Assembly (NCBI RefSeq): GCF_048128805.1
Contig: NC_135998.1
Location: 24,715,396-24,779,395 of the forward strand
DNA: 64,000 nucleotides
From: Centroberyx gerrardi
Taxonomy: Eukaryota > Chordata > Actinopteri > Beryciformes > Berycidae
Reading direction: 5' to 3'
Positions 52,108 through 64,000 of the stretch are shown here, in pieces; position 1 is the first letter of the stretch; every line of letters starts with the position of its first letter. The translations under genes were made by a program, and so were the position numbers. A model generated the notes under the pieces. That model searched no databases and was not told the DNA's origin. It saw nothing but the letters and a program-made list of their open reading frames with translations.

Positions 52108-52411
52108 CTTATTAAATAATAGGCTATTACCTGGGCCTATTCCAGCTGCAATTAGGCCAAAATAGTTTTATTTTTAGAATGATGCCAAAACTTTGAGTTG
52201 GAAAAGTAGATGGATTTTATTGGCTGTTTACATCATGACTGTTTCAACTAATATAGTAATAACCTACCATATTCCCAGTAGGCTAGGGGTGATAACAACT
52301 GGTCCTAATAAGCCATGTGCATGGCTATTTGGATATTTGGAGACATAAGTGGGGGATAATATTGTTGTATTGTTGCATCCATTTAAAAATGCCATGTGCA
52401 TCCATTTCAAA

Positions 52412-52412
<1 letters not shown>

Positions 52413-52474
<62 letters not shown>
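52413..52474. repeat. (TG)n microsatellite
   Basis: About 62 bp of uninterrupted TG, some 300 bp beyond the last foxd1 poly(A) signal. Confidence 0.95.
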
Positions 52475-52475
<1 letters not shown>

Positions 52476-52499
52476 ATTGGAGAATTCAGTTAAGCCTGT

Positions 52500-53700
52500 G
52501 ACATCTGCACGCATATGCACGGGCCATGAAAAAAAGCAGAAGTTATCTATATTGTTTACACATTTTTAATGAACAAGTCGGAATTTTTGATTATATACTC
52601 TTCAATATCAGCGTTTTCACTTTCGATCATGCGCAGAACACGTTTGGGCCTGCCAGTCCATCTGCCCTCTCTCTCATTCCCCCCTCGTCATTACGATGAG
52701 CGGACAGCAAGGTGTCAGTGGGGGGACAGAGGCTGTATTTTGCTTGCTCCAGGTTGGTGATTATACCATGCTGATCCCAGACAGCTGGCCAGCCCTTGAG
52801 AAAACAGACCCCCTCCAATATTTCATTATCTGCTCTTACTTGACATAGGCTGCCATGAGGAAAAGGGAAATGTGCCCCTTCACATCTGAAGACATACTCT
52901 TTATGCCACAGGGCCAGCATGGCTTACGGCTATACGGATGTAGGGGAGGTTAACCCATCTAAACTCACTTCACACAGCTTTTTTTATTTCTGGAGTAGAG
53001 TTTACCCACCTTTAAGCCTGACATAAGCCTGTAAAGTAAACATCATAGTAAGTAGCAGCACACTGGTGTCATTTAAGGAGAGTAAAAGCAAGCATAGATT
53101 TGTGTTTTCTAAGAAATTCTAATAGATTTGTGTTTATGTTTGCCTCAGGATGACAGGAGGCCATAGTTTACCCTCCTTTATATTTGCCACTGCATCACTG
53201 GCTTTGACAAACAAGATGTGTATCATGAGGCAAATGAACACATGAGCACCACATAGGTTATTTCTTATTGTGCCGCGGACGCACAGAGCCATTTACAGAT
53301 AATTAGACCGTCGTTAGGCAGCCCGCAGGGACCCATCGTAAAGACCCGTGAGGGGATTAACATACTGAATATTTTTACTGGCAAGCAGAAGTCCCACCAA
53401 AATGGACAAATACATTCATCCTCCTACTGTTTTAGCCTGGAGCAGGTGCTGAAGCCCAGGGCTGCAACACCTATGGCAAAGTGATGGTGTGACAGACTCT
53501 CTTTTTATTTTTTTCATCCTGAGCTCTATATAGGCCTGCTGCTTCCGTGACTGGATGTGTGCACCCGTCCACTGCGTGTGTCTGCTTCCCCTGATTCAAA
53601 GCAACGTGTGTGTAGTAGATAAATTGGTGCAGCGCTTAGAGCCAGTTCACTAGGCCATGGGAGGACAGCTATTGCGTGATGATGTAACACGCAATGAGAG
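52500..53700. other. intergenic 3' of foxd1, no gene seen
   Basis: No coding sequence. 53270-53400 is less AT-rich and holds GATAATTAG and GGGATTAAC homeodomain-type sites, so it may be a regulatory element, unproven. Confidence 0.4.
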
Positions 53701-53718
53701 AGACACACAGACACACTC

Positions 53719-53759
53719 AGAGAGGGAGAGAGAGGGAGAGGGAGAGAGAGAGAGAGAGA

Positions 53760-53812
<53 letters not shown>
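53719..53812. repeat. (GA)n microsatellite
   Basis: About 94 bp of GA with a few GG and GT interruptions. Confidence 0.95.
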
Positions 53813-53813
<1 letters not shown>

Positions 53814-53984
53814 AACCCGGGGAAGGAGGTCACTTAGCCTACTGTATGTATTTGTTGACAAATGGAGGAGGCCAAACAGGGACAAGGCAGGAACGTGAAA
53901 AGTGATTAAATTAATTAAATTACACAAAATACAGTATCTTGTCGTGTGGGATCTTTCCAAACGGAAAATCACGGTGTTACTGTA

Positions 53985-54240
53985 ATATTCCTATAGGGAA
54001 TCATAGTGTGTCTGTGGCACTCAATATCGAGTTTATAGCGACCTTATCGTACTTTATGGTATATTTGTATCTCATATAGTATCACTATAATATTACTATA
54101 ATATTTCTATATAGGGCGTATATAGTGTGTCTGTGGTACTCAGTATAGTGAGTTTAGTTACCTTCCTGTACTTTATGGTATTTTATCTTCACTATAATGT
54201 CCCTATAATATTTCTATAGGGCTTATAGTGTGATTGTTCT
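53985..54240. repeat. tandem ~119-bp monomers, right of foxd1
   Basis: ATAGTGTGTCTGTGGCACTC at 54003 recurs as ATAGTGTGTCTGTGGTACTC at 54122, with a partial third copy (ATAGTGTG) at 54224. Each unit continues with GAGTTTA, ACCTT, GTACTTTATGGTAT and CTATAATATTTCTATA. Related units lie at 46340-46530. Confidence 0.85.
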
Positions 54241-54568
54241 CCAGTCGTATAGGATTTTCTGTGCAGGTATGATGTTTTGACCGATTGGCTAGTAGCTGCG
54301 TGATAGTTTAAAGTTTTCGTGTGATATTTGTATAGTAGGCTATCTCTCTTAAATGTAGCCTATTATAGGATAGTTCTTTTTCTTCTTAGGTATTGATAGT
54401 TCGGCTGGATGCGATGCAAGATATGGCAAACTATTATTTTGCAGTTTGGTTTATTAGTTAGGCTACTTGTTCAGTCTATTCCTTGCAGGGGGGTTGTGGA
54501 TGTTTAAGTAGCCTACACAGTAAATATATCAGGAAAACACATCGGCTACACTACAACCTGCTTAATCA

Positions 54569-54572
54569 ACAC

Positions 54573-54639
<67 letters not shown>
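54569..54639. repeat. (CA)n microsatellite
   Basis: About 70 bp of CA. Confidence 0.95.
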
Positions 54640-54641
<2 letters not shown>

Positions 54642-54716
54642 ACGAAAACAGCCTATACTTACATAGCCTAGCTAGGTTACACTTTTCCGGCCGCTTCACT
54701 TTTTCCCTATTTATTT

Positions 54717-54774
<58 letters not shown>
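54717..54774. repeat. (TCTA)n microsatellite
   Basis: About 58 bp of perfect tetranucleotide repeats. Confidence 0.95.
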
Positions 54775-55094
54775 GTGTAAGCCATAGACATGCGCCTAGT
54801 TTCTTCAAATTAGCGTTAGGGTATTTGAATTTTGCATTTGAGTAAAAAAAAAAAAAAAAAACTACACAAACTGATTGTAGGTCTAGAATATTTCTGGCTC
54901 CTGATACTTTAACTTTTTCCGTGTGATCACAACATCAATAAATAAAGGCCAGACTGCAGTAATTATGTTTTACTTCTGTGGCTAAAATGCCCGATGGTCC
55001 TCCATCTTAGGACTGAACCACAGTTCACCATACTGTGTGTCACATTTTCCTTCTGAGAAAGACGGTATGCTCACATTCAGCCTATCTGTAGACT

Positions 55095-55234
55095 GTTATT
55101 ATTGTTATTATTAATGTTATTATTATTATTATTAGTAGTAGTAGTAGTAGTAGTAGCCTAGTATTAATTGATATTACTAATATTCTTAATTACTATTACT
55201 ACTACTAGCCTACTACTACTACTACTACTACTAC

Positions 55235-55269
<35 letters not shown>

Positions 55270-55287
55270 TATGATAATGATAATAAT
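55095..55287. repeat. triplet-repeat palindrome (ATT)n(AGT)n / (ACT)n(AAT)n
   Basis: The left arm (55095-55162) is ATT repeats, then AGT repeats, then CCTAG. The right arm (55192-55287) is CTAGCC, then TACTAC repeats, then AAT repeats. The arms are near-exact reverse complements around a ~30-bp AT-rich centre. Confidence 0.9.
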
Positions 55288-55299
55288 AATAATGATATA

Positions 55300-56800
55300 G
55301 TATTTCCTTAAAGTTACAAAGTGCTGTGAAATAGACAGGTAGGATAAACAGACTGATCAAATAATTTATTGCCCTCTATTTGAAATAAAATGGACATTAA
55401 TGAAGGCATTTCCTACATGTGAGTCATCAGGAGTCTGTAAAAATGGAGTAGGCCATGTTTAAGTATAGGGCTGCTGATTTTGTTGAATTGTGTGGCAAGC
55501 CAGCTCCTATATTAAAAGGAATTAATAAACCCAGAAAGAGCAGAAGAACAAGGACAAATGCAATCTATAAACTTTCAAATCTACTAAAAAGTCTGGAATG
55601 GTCCAGTGTAAAAATGCAGAGTAAAGATCAGTCTGGGTTTCTGCACCACCAACAGCAGAATATAGAAACAGCTCAGATACTCCTGCAGTTAATAAGGGCT
55701 TTTCATGAAATGTCACGGATCATGTGGGCATCAGCCTCCTTGAGCATGACTGAAGCTCTGCAGTTAGCAGTTTATCCATGCTGGGTCACAGGTCACGAGG
55801 AGAGGGGCTAAACCAAAACACTCAGCCCATAAAAGACACTGGGCTCCAGGCAAATGTGTTAGGGCCAGCCTCTTACATCCAAGAGAATAAACTATATTTA
55901 AAGAAAAGCATCAAGACTTCTGATAGATTTTCAGTTGGGACCTGCAAACCGGATATTTTGGCCACATGTCTCATTCCATTCTACAGACCTACTGATCAAG
56001 TCTTGAACGACCTGTATGAGTTACTTATCATTTGACTTAACAACAAGAGGAGCGTGCTAGAAAAGTAGAAAACCAGATGTTTCCAACCGCTGTTGCAAGT
56101 AAATTTGATGCTTATAGACAGTTGGACCTTGGATTTAAGCAGTAAAACACAGATTTAGGGGAAAGAGCATTTTTTTTATTTTTTTTTTCTGGCTCTAAAT
56201 GTATTCAGCTGTAAAATAAAACTGAAAATTGACGTTAAAAGGTTTGAAAAGGAAAAAAAAAAAGTCAGATAAATGCTATTTTACTACCTGCTGTATATTT
56301 TTATGTGACTATTATTGATATTAACAATCAGGCTATTGTTTTCATGAATTATTCTTGTGTAAATAACTAAATAGGCAAGGTATGAGTACTGAATTTATTA
56401 TTTATTTTTACAACTTCCTTTAAACTGATTTATGACTCTTTTCCTTATTCTATGATAGAAAAAACACAGATTTTTAGAATTTTTTTTCGTTTTTTTCCCT
56501 CCAGTGGAAATATTGAAGGTAAACACAATTATCAACAATCAACTGTAAAAACGTAGACAGCTGCTCCCTCGCTCCCTATTAATTCATGAAGTCAGGCTGA
56601 CCTGTGAGGTGGTTGAACTTGAAATTATTTAATATCATCTCATTTCACAAAGCATGATTTTAGGGGAAATTGTAATAGTAAAAACTGTTATGCTTTTGAC
56701 CTCATTATGCAACTGTAACATGATAAATAATTTATAACCCCAGGATACACTCTGTGAGGCTGTGGTAACTGGAAGTTATCAGTGAGGCACAACATGGAGG
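55300..56800. other. intergenic, no gene recognised
   Basis: A 118-codon plus-strand open frame at 55455-55811 has no recognisable domain and no neighbours or splice structure to support it. The rest is AT-rich. Confidence 0.4.
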
Positions 56801-56809
56801 CTACAGTTC

Positions 56810-56913
<104 letters not shown>

Positions 56914-57466
56914 AAGCAGACTGTATGTTACATTGACAGGAGTTTTAAATGTATTTTGAAGCTGTAGATTGTACTGCTCAAACGTTATTATGATGGGATA
57001 ACTGTCAAAAGCTTATACTTTACATATGAAAGTCCTACTGGTCACAAATATATTTTTATCCATCCATGTGTGATCTGCTCAAAAAAAGCATGTCTGATGG
57101 GGTGAAATATAGCCAGGAGAAGAGAGGAGGAGAAATATAATAAAAAGAGAGCAAAAGGGGAGAGCGAGGAATGGAATAAAAAAGAGTAAAAGAGTGAATA
57201 CCTCCCAGGGAGGCGCAGAATCTCTCCATCTGCTATTCAGTGTATGGAACAGTCGCTACACTTATCCCCTCTCTCTAAAAGGAGCTCCGCTTTCCGCCCC
57301 ATTAAAAAGTTTGGGAACTAATGCCACCCCTGAATACTACCCTAATTAGAGGCTGCTCAGAATGGCAAGGACCTGCTACACAAGAGAGGGGTTTGGGATA
57401 GATTCTGCCATTTCCCTTTTGTGAACCCATCGTTTTGCTCTTTCTTTTTCTGACCTATTGCATCCC

Positions 57467-57517
<51 letters not shown>
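57467..57517. repeat. (TTTC)n microsatellite
   Basis: About 51 bp of uninterrupted TTTC. Confidence 0.95.
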
Positions 57518-57519
57518 CC

Positions 57520-60300
57520 TCTCATCCTCTGTGTGGGGAAGGGTTTGCTATAAAGCTGAGCAGAGCTTTCATCGTTTTTTGAGCACTTTTGATTCGACAT
57601 GCAGGGACAGAAGGATGATAAAAAATATATAGGGCCAGTCTTCTTTGGTTGGAGGTCCAAGTGCATATCAGTTCTTCAGCAGTGATGAGTCTACGTGATG
57701 TGACCAACAGTTACATTAACAACTAGAGGAGAGTGTTTGACAGTGGAATTAAAGACTCTGGCTCCGGGCCACCTCGCTCCAGACAGGCCAGGGAGGAACA
57801 CGAGGCCCTCACCGCCTCACGTAATGCAAGCAGACTCGTCCTTGCACATAATTTATTTAGCCGAAGAGTTTCGGGGGTGTTTTTATTTGTTCTACATCTT
57901 GGCTGTCTCACCTCAGTGTGAACTCGCCGATCCGGGATCTGCTGCAGAATTATGTTGCTGCCTCTCACTGCATTTTTCACTTTTTTTTCCCCCCGCACGT
58001 GTTTGCTTTGGCATGCTAACCGCTCATACAAACAACTGGGGCCCGTAGCTTATCCATCACGCTTGTGCAGAATGTGATGATAAAATAACAGGCGGCTTGA
58101 AACAAACCATTTGTTACAGACAAATTTATTATTCTGTCCACTTGAAACAAAGTACAGAGGTTACCTAGGCATCTCCTACTTAAGTTACAACAATAAATAG
58201 AACAAAAAGTTGGCTGCACTCAGTCGCCGCATCTCTGCCAGTTGGAAAGTCCTAAGTCCCGGTCGCTGAAGACTTTTCAACAGAGTCCGGCAGCTGTGCG
58301 ATGTCCCAGCAGCCTCCACTGACCGCTTGCGTCCTACACATCATTAAGCATCATTGCGTTGCCGTTCAAAGGGGGCTGCCAAAGAAGCATCGCTTGAGAC
58401 TACCAGCTTCAGACCTGATTAGTTACATGCAACAACGCCTTTCGGTCATAAACACTTCATCGAGCTCCAGCCGCCCGTTCATCATCATGACACCCGCAGG
58501 TAATCCACACCAACAGCCCCAGCTGACAGAAGGCAGAGCCCGAACATTTCCTCTGACCTGGACCCACTTCTAAACACAGGCTGAGGCTGCCAGTGATCTA
58601 TACAACTGCCACAGTATAAAGGGCTTGATGCATGCACAAACATATAGTAGTGTGTTGCCAGGTAGAAAATGTTTACCTTTTAAATACAAAAAAAAAACAA
58701 CCTTTGCCTGAACATGTGTGGGTGGGTGGATGTGTGCTAGTGTGGTGTGTATGTTTCTGTGTGTGTGTGTGTGTGTGTGGAGTGTGTGTGTGTGTGTGTG
58801 TGTGTGGGGGGGGGGATAGATGTGGGGGGTAGTTAAAACTCCGACTTCCTCAGACAGCTTCCAAGTTTGAAATTTCAGTCTGCATCCTCTGTGTTATGTC
58901 ATCAATGTCTCAATGACGAAGCCCTTGTCACTCAAAAGGCAAAAAAAAACAAAAAAACATCAACATTGGAAGCCACCCATGTAGACCCATTCGCTCACTT
59001 TCCCTCCCCCCTCCTAACCGTCCTTCCCCCTCTCCTCCCCCCCTGACATTCCCTTCTATTTGTATATTTCTTTCCCTTCCATCCTCCTCTTCTGTCTCCC
59101 GCTCTCCGCCTCATTGACTCGACCACAAAGTGTCTATTGCAGATGACTCGGATCTCTAAAAGGAATAGTTAGACGCTGGAGCTAAGCGTTTAAGTGGTTT
59201 GATTGAGCCGCCCCACCTCTCTCTCTCTCTCTCTGTCCCTGTGTCTTCCCAGCCTTTTGGAAGCAGACCCAGAACTGTCTCGGCGCAGGGATCAACATTT
59301 GACAGACGTGCTCTTCTCATAGCAATAGATCAACCCACAATTAGATCCAGAGACTTTCGGATACACACAAGTCCCCGGTTCTTGGATATAACCCTTTGCC
59401 AAAAGTTGAGCCACATAAAAGAGGAAACCATGACCCTCTGCAACATATTAAGGATCTGAGCTTTGATTTGCTGATCGCACTCTACACGGTTGTGTGTGAC
59501 ATTTTCGAGGTGAGGGAAATCCCACAGGACAATGCGTTCCTAAATTGCGTTAAGTGTTCATGAGTCATGACTTGGTTATCGCTGGAAAAAGAATTGGATA
59601 CTGTGTGTGTGGCTGTGTGTGTGTGTGTGTGTATGTGTTTGTGAGAGAGAGTGCGAGAGCAAGAGAAAAAAACAGATATATGAGTGTGTGCGTGCTCTGT
59701 TCCCACCATGTATGGCTCACAGTGTCAGGCAGTCAGTCTTATAGCTCGTCATGGTGGAATATTATGGAGATTGATGGAAATGAAGGAAGTCCTCTCTCCT
59801 TCCCACCATGTGCCATCAATCCCTTCTCCAACCCCAGCTGCTTTCCTCCCGAGGTTTGATAAAATAATAAGAAAAAACATATACCCAGTGTGCAACAACA
59901 ACGTTTGACTCTCTCAAAGGGAGGTAAGAAACTGTAAAAACATTGTATATATCCTAGAGGTCCCGCTGAAAGCCTCCTTTTGTTTGGAGCACACCGAGTT
60001 CATCTTCTACTCCGACAGAGTGTTAAAAGTCGCTGTAGAAAGCGTTTAACCGGCGAGATCTCGCCAAAGTGGAAAAAGATGCCATTTGATTTGATACTTC
60101 CTCCCAGGGCAGTAAGCGCTTCCTGTACCCCGTCACAACATTTTCTGGAGCCCCTATCAAAGTATAGCTGCGGCGTAGGGGGCGTCCAGCGGCCCCCGTG
60201 CTTCAGGGTGGTCAAGCCGGCAGATTCTGAGCGGATCTCTGCTGGAGATGTGAATTGGCTCCATAGGCAGGTAACTGGATATATATGCAGAGCGCACCAG
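57520..60300. other. intergenic, moderately GC-rich, no gene seen
   Basis: Several open frames of 60-130 codons overlap on both strands, without recognisable domains or good exon boundaries. Contains GT runs at 58758-58815 and 59601-59635. Possible distal regulatory DNA of foxd1, unproven. Confidence 0.4.
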
Positions 60301-60311
60301 GGTGCAGCAGG

Positions 60312-60407
60312 CCTGCTGAAATGTAGCCTAACTCTACTGTTAGCACAGGCTAAATTTACCTGCTGAATTTTAATGCTATTCTACTGTTAGCATCGGCTAA
60401 ATTTACC
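60312..60407. repeat. two-unit ~47-bp tandem repeat
   Basis: CTGCTGAA...TCTACTGTTAGCACAGGCTAAATTTACC is followed directly by a second unit ending TCTACTGTTAGCATCGGC and TAAATTTACC. The shared 28-mers start at 60333 and 60380. Confidence 0.85.
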
Positions 60408-60706
60408 ACCGCCAAAAAGCTGCACTCCTACTCAATTCACATAAATTGCAACAGTTCACAGAGTGGTAAAGAGGTCTATCTTGTGTGTTTACCAAATTAC
60501 CATAATCTGAACTCACTCCATGTATCCCAGTTGAATCTGTGATCACTCTGGTTGTAGCGGGTTTTCACATGTTTTATCTCCAAGCTTAGAGTGCCTCACT
60601 TATGCTTCCATTTTGCCCTCTCTTACATGGCAAAGCTGGAAAAGTGGCTTTTACACACCCACATACCCTCAGTGCACACACACTCTTAAATGTGAACACC
60701 AAGACT

Positions 60707-60733
60707 AATTACCACTATCCAATAGTGGTAATT
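60707..60733. repeat. perfect 12-bp hairpin, 3-nt loop
   Basis: AATTACCACTAT, loop CCA, ATAGTGGTAATT. Confidence 0.95.
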
Positions 60734-62384
60734 CAGTCATTATGCAAGCAGACTTCTAAATATCTGTTTTACCAGAAATCAATGCTGACTTTACTCTATG
60801 TTACGGATGCAGTGGTCACTAGGTAAAGAAGCTGCCATCCATCAATTGTCTGATTTAATTTATATTTTTTTTATTAATAGCGTAGACATCAATTTTATGA
60901 ACATACAGCATTAATCCAACCACTGTCTATTTCTGATATCTCAGATAGATTTGGTACTTAACTGAAATGAAAGATAATGAGAATAAGTCCAGAGGTGAGC
61001 TCCAGCCTTGTATGTCCAGTGTTTGGTCAGGTGTTCCCTTTAGTCCGCTGGGCATGCAGTGCTCTACTGTATTCTCCTAGTTTCTTTTCAACAAACAAAC
61101 AAACAAACAAACAGGCAAGCAACCAAACAAAATAAATGCCCTATGGATAAAAAACAACCCAAACCCTATCTAACAACTAAAACAAAGGCATTACAACTGC
61201 AAGGGTTTTCAACTTCATCTAACATCTATGATAATATTTTGTATCTATATTTGGCAGCTTCTGCTAAACATATGCAGTGTTTCACTAATTGTGGTCTGCA
61301 GTATTTGAAGCCTAAGATAACATTCTCTAAATTTGTTTTAACTCTGTCTTTGTTTTTATAGCTATGGAAGTTAGCCTCTGCATACTCAACAAAGTCCTGG
61401 GCTGGTCTTTGGTGACTGTTTATTCTTTACTGATTCATGTAGTCCAGTCCACGCTGCCAAGTCAAACATGATAGAATAATACATTTGGAAAATTTCAACA
61501 AAACTGGATTAAAGAGTGAGTTACTGTAAAAAACAATGGTTTCATTAGCAAAGGTGTCTGTCATGATGGGTGACAGCCAAACAGACATACGCTTTTTGAC
61601 AAACATGTAAACAGACACAAGCTGTGACAGAAACAGACCTAGTGCATGTGTACACACACATATAAACACACACAACAAAGTATAAATAGCCATAAACACC
61701 ATACACATACAGGGTAGTTGGGAGGACAACATGACGATAAAGCAAGTGTGATAAAGCATACTTAGCAAGTGTGCTTACAGGAACATTAAGGGTCTGGGTC
61801 CTTAGCTGTAATGCATGTGGATTAAAGATGCCTGAGGTGGGACACCACATGTAAAATGACAAGGCTGCTGGGTTCAAAACTCTGTCATGATTTATAACAC
61901 AGAGGAAGTGCCTCTGATTAGCGAAAATGAGTAGAAGATGATGTTTGGTTTGATTTGATTTAATGCTGCTGTTGCATTAACATTATCTGGACTTACATAG
62001 CAGTAGTGCCGACAATATGTGTTGAATTGTGATCAAAGAGGAAATCTCCAACAATTTCCGCTCCCTCTCTTTCATTGGACACAGCGATGCTAAAATCTGA
62101 GTTCTGTAACAAAATGAAGGAGTAACTTTATTAGTGGACAGGTTTAACGTTTAACTGCGTTGGAAGAGGTTTAGCTCATTTCCTGCAAGTCATCTAGGGA
62201 ACATGAAGGGGATAAAACACGTGTTCATTAATGAGAGATGCTGCTTTACTGTAATTTAACACCTTCTTGAAGGGAATGCTGTGTATGTTGAATGAAATTA
62301 ATGGAACGCATGAACCAAGAATGAGACCGAAACATTCAACAAGTGAAACAAAACAAACCTGACAACCCGAAACCCAAGATAAAG

Positions 62385-62413
62385 GTCCCCTCTGCACGGG
62401 GTGCAGAGGGGAC
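62385..62413. repeat. perfect 13-bp GC-rich hairpin, 3-nt loop
   Basis: GTCCCCTCTGCAC, loop GGG, GTGCAGAGGGGAC. The loop is too short for a typical microRNA precursor. Confidence 0.95.
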
Positions 62414-63524
62414 GCAGACAGTAGCAGCAACCCTGACAGCCGTGACTTTTCCGCCTGTCCATTTTTACAGTAGAGTTAATTGATTCGCTGGCCGTTCCGG
62501 TCTCCTCTTCTTGATCTCTCCATCCTCTCCTGTCACTCTGCACTCAGGTGGAACGAGGCGGTGGGGGGTCCGGGCCGCGGCCTCAGTCCAACGTGAGCAC
62601 ATATGCTGCACAGATCAGCGTGTTTCCATCGCTCCTGCCCTTCGCCGGAGGGGATTGGGTTACCGCGGGCCGACGAGGGAAGAGGAGTGAAATGCAGCGC
62701 TGGTTGGATGGCGCTGGGATGTCACAGAGCAAACACATAAATCTGTACATCTGAACACCGGCCGCTTGTTAGCTTTGGGAGTTTTCCTCCCCTACGTGAA
62801 TCCGGATAGATCTCTCACTCCTCTCCCCTCTTCCTACTTTGGTGGCTGTTGATTAGGTCCATAGTTGGAATGGCATCCTGAAAATGAGATCTACAGTATC
62901 TGAAAAAGGAAATTAAGCTTATTTTCCAGAAGAAATAACACTGCAGGCAAAGGTCTGCACGTCCAAGACAATGTAAGATTCATCTCAACTTTTTAAGCGC
63001 AAAGAAGTCAATTGATTATCGTACCATATAGTTCATATAGGCTTTCAAAGGACTTCCCTCGGTTGCTGCCTTATTTCCACTTCAGAGTTGCTCAAGCTGA
63101 CAGTCGGACAGCCTGACAGATTGATGCTCGCTCGTTAATACTTAATGACTTTACCAGTCTAAACAAATAATCAGCCGCTCAGTAGCAGAGCGGAGGGAAT
63201 CGTGGGGCTATCAATTCACTCTTCAGGGATGCAGAAGGGAGGGATGGAGGGAACGAGGGCTGATGGCGGTGGAGGAGCGGAGAAGCGGGATACCGAGGAA
63301 TTTATCCTCCTTGTCTCGGGCTTTCTCCGTGGCGCTCCTATACGAGGTCGGTCAGCGGGACGACCTCTCCCCAGTAGGAGGGGTCTGCTGGTGACCCCTG
63401 TATTCCCCTGCATCCCCTTGCAGCCCCGGCTCAATGCGGCCCATTCATGACTGTGTGTTTATCCTAGTGATGCTCCGCAGGGACGGCCGGCTATCCACTG
63501 CCGTTTTATGGAGCCTGAGGGGCA

Positions 63525-63661
63525 GTGGGAGAGAGAGAGAGAGAGGGAGAGAGAGAGACAGAGTTAGAAAGAGAGTTAGAAGAGAGCGAGAGAGAGCAAT
63601 GGAAGCTGTCTGGGGGAGTCAGAGGTTTAACTACCCCACACACACACACACACACACACAC
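63525..63661. repeat. (GA)n and (CA)n microsatellites near right edge
   Basis: GA-rich run at 63525-63600 and a CA run at 63637-63661; another CA run lies at 63881-63900. Confidence 0.9.
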
Positions 63662-64000
63662 ATTTCTATTCACCCCTTTACTACTTCATATTATTTGCTT
63701 TTCTACTCCCTGCTCTAAAATGGTGTTATAAAGCACCTGATTCCTGATATCCTTTCCTTCAACAACACACCTTTTCCAGCCATTTTGGTACATAAATATA
63801 GAAGGAAGAATTGATATGCATTGAAGAATAACACAAACATTCCACTCTCTCACACTGCCTTAGACAAACATACAGCGGAGGCGCACACACACACACACAC
63901 AGACAGAGAGTGAGAGGGAGAGAGAGAAGGAAGTGTTGAAGTATGTCTTATGGCACTTAACCAAGTGAACCTTGAAGTTATTTAGCTTCCTTAGAACCAA

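Larger units (their letters stand above)
60410..63500. other. intergenic to right edge, no gene seen
   Basis: Contains two perfect short hairpins (60707-60733 and 62385-62413) and a GC-rich stretch at 62530-62740 without recognised coding sequence. No exon was identified. Confidence 0.4.

Noticed and set aside
55455..55811. 118-codon plus-strand frame as a possible gene
   Set aside because: No domain, weak start context, no supporting exon structure or syntenic expectation.

Overview
This window is nuclear DNA of a ray-finned (teleost, probably percomorph) fish. The evidence is intron-containing vertebrate genes, many long CA/GT, GA and GATA-type microsatellites, teleost-type LINE/SINE remnants and fold-back DNA transposons, and a gene order matching the vertebrate FOXD1-BTF3-ANKRA2-ARHGEF28 neighbourhood (human 5q13). 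No species can be named from the sequence alone.

Layout. 0.3-4.9 kb: three minus-strand exons of an ARHGEF28-like Rho guanine-nucleotide exchange factor (its N-terminal part; the gene continues off the left edge and its first coding exon was not found). 5-28 kb: a gene-poor, transposon-rich stretch. It holds a recent tandem duplication (11.36-16.0 kb) whose first copy carries a 1.29-kb non-autonomous hAT element with a SINE nested inside, a LINE made of two opposed fragments (22.2-24.5 kb), and a decayed minus-strand coding remnant with internal protein repeats (25.2-26.9 kb). 28.3-32.1 kb: ankra2 on the plus strand, rebuilt as nine exons giving 314 aa. 33.9-40.3 kb: btf3 on the minus strand, rebuilt as six exons giving 162 aa. 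40.3-50.1 kb: intergenic, with a fold-back element, a truncated Rex3/RTE-like LINE and duplicated short blocks. 50.45-51.5 kb: foxd1, an intronless 353-aa forkhead gene with a TATA box and several poly(A) signals. 51.5-64 kb: a gene desert with microsatellites, tandem repeats and possible (unproven) regulatory DNA.

The genes do not form a pathway. Ankra2 is an ankyrin-repeat adaptor, btf3 a subunit of the nascent-polypeptide-associated complex, arhgef28 a RhoA-type signalling exchange factor and foxd1 a developmental transcription factor. Their linkage is an old syntenic block. UTP15, which lies between ANKRA2 and ARHGEF28 in human, was not seen here.

The clearest unusual features are: the hAT insertion with its matching empty site in the neighbouring duplicate; a deletion scar carrying a perfect inverted copy of its own flank; the repeat-bearing decayed coding remnant at 25-27 kb; and a triplet-repeat palindrome at 55.1-55.3 kb. 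I found no convincing novel multi-gene system.
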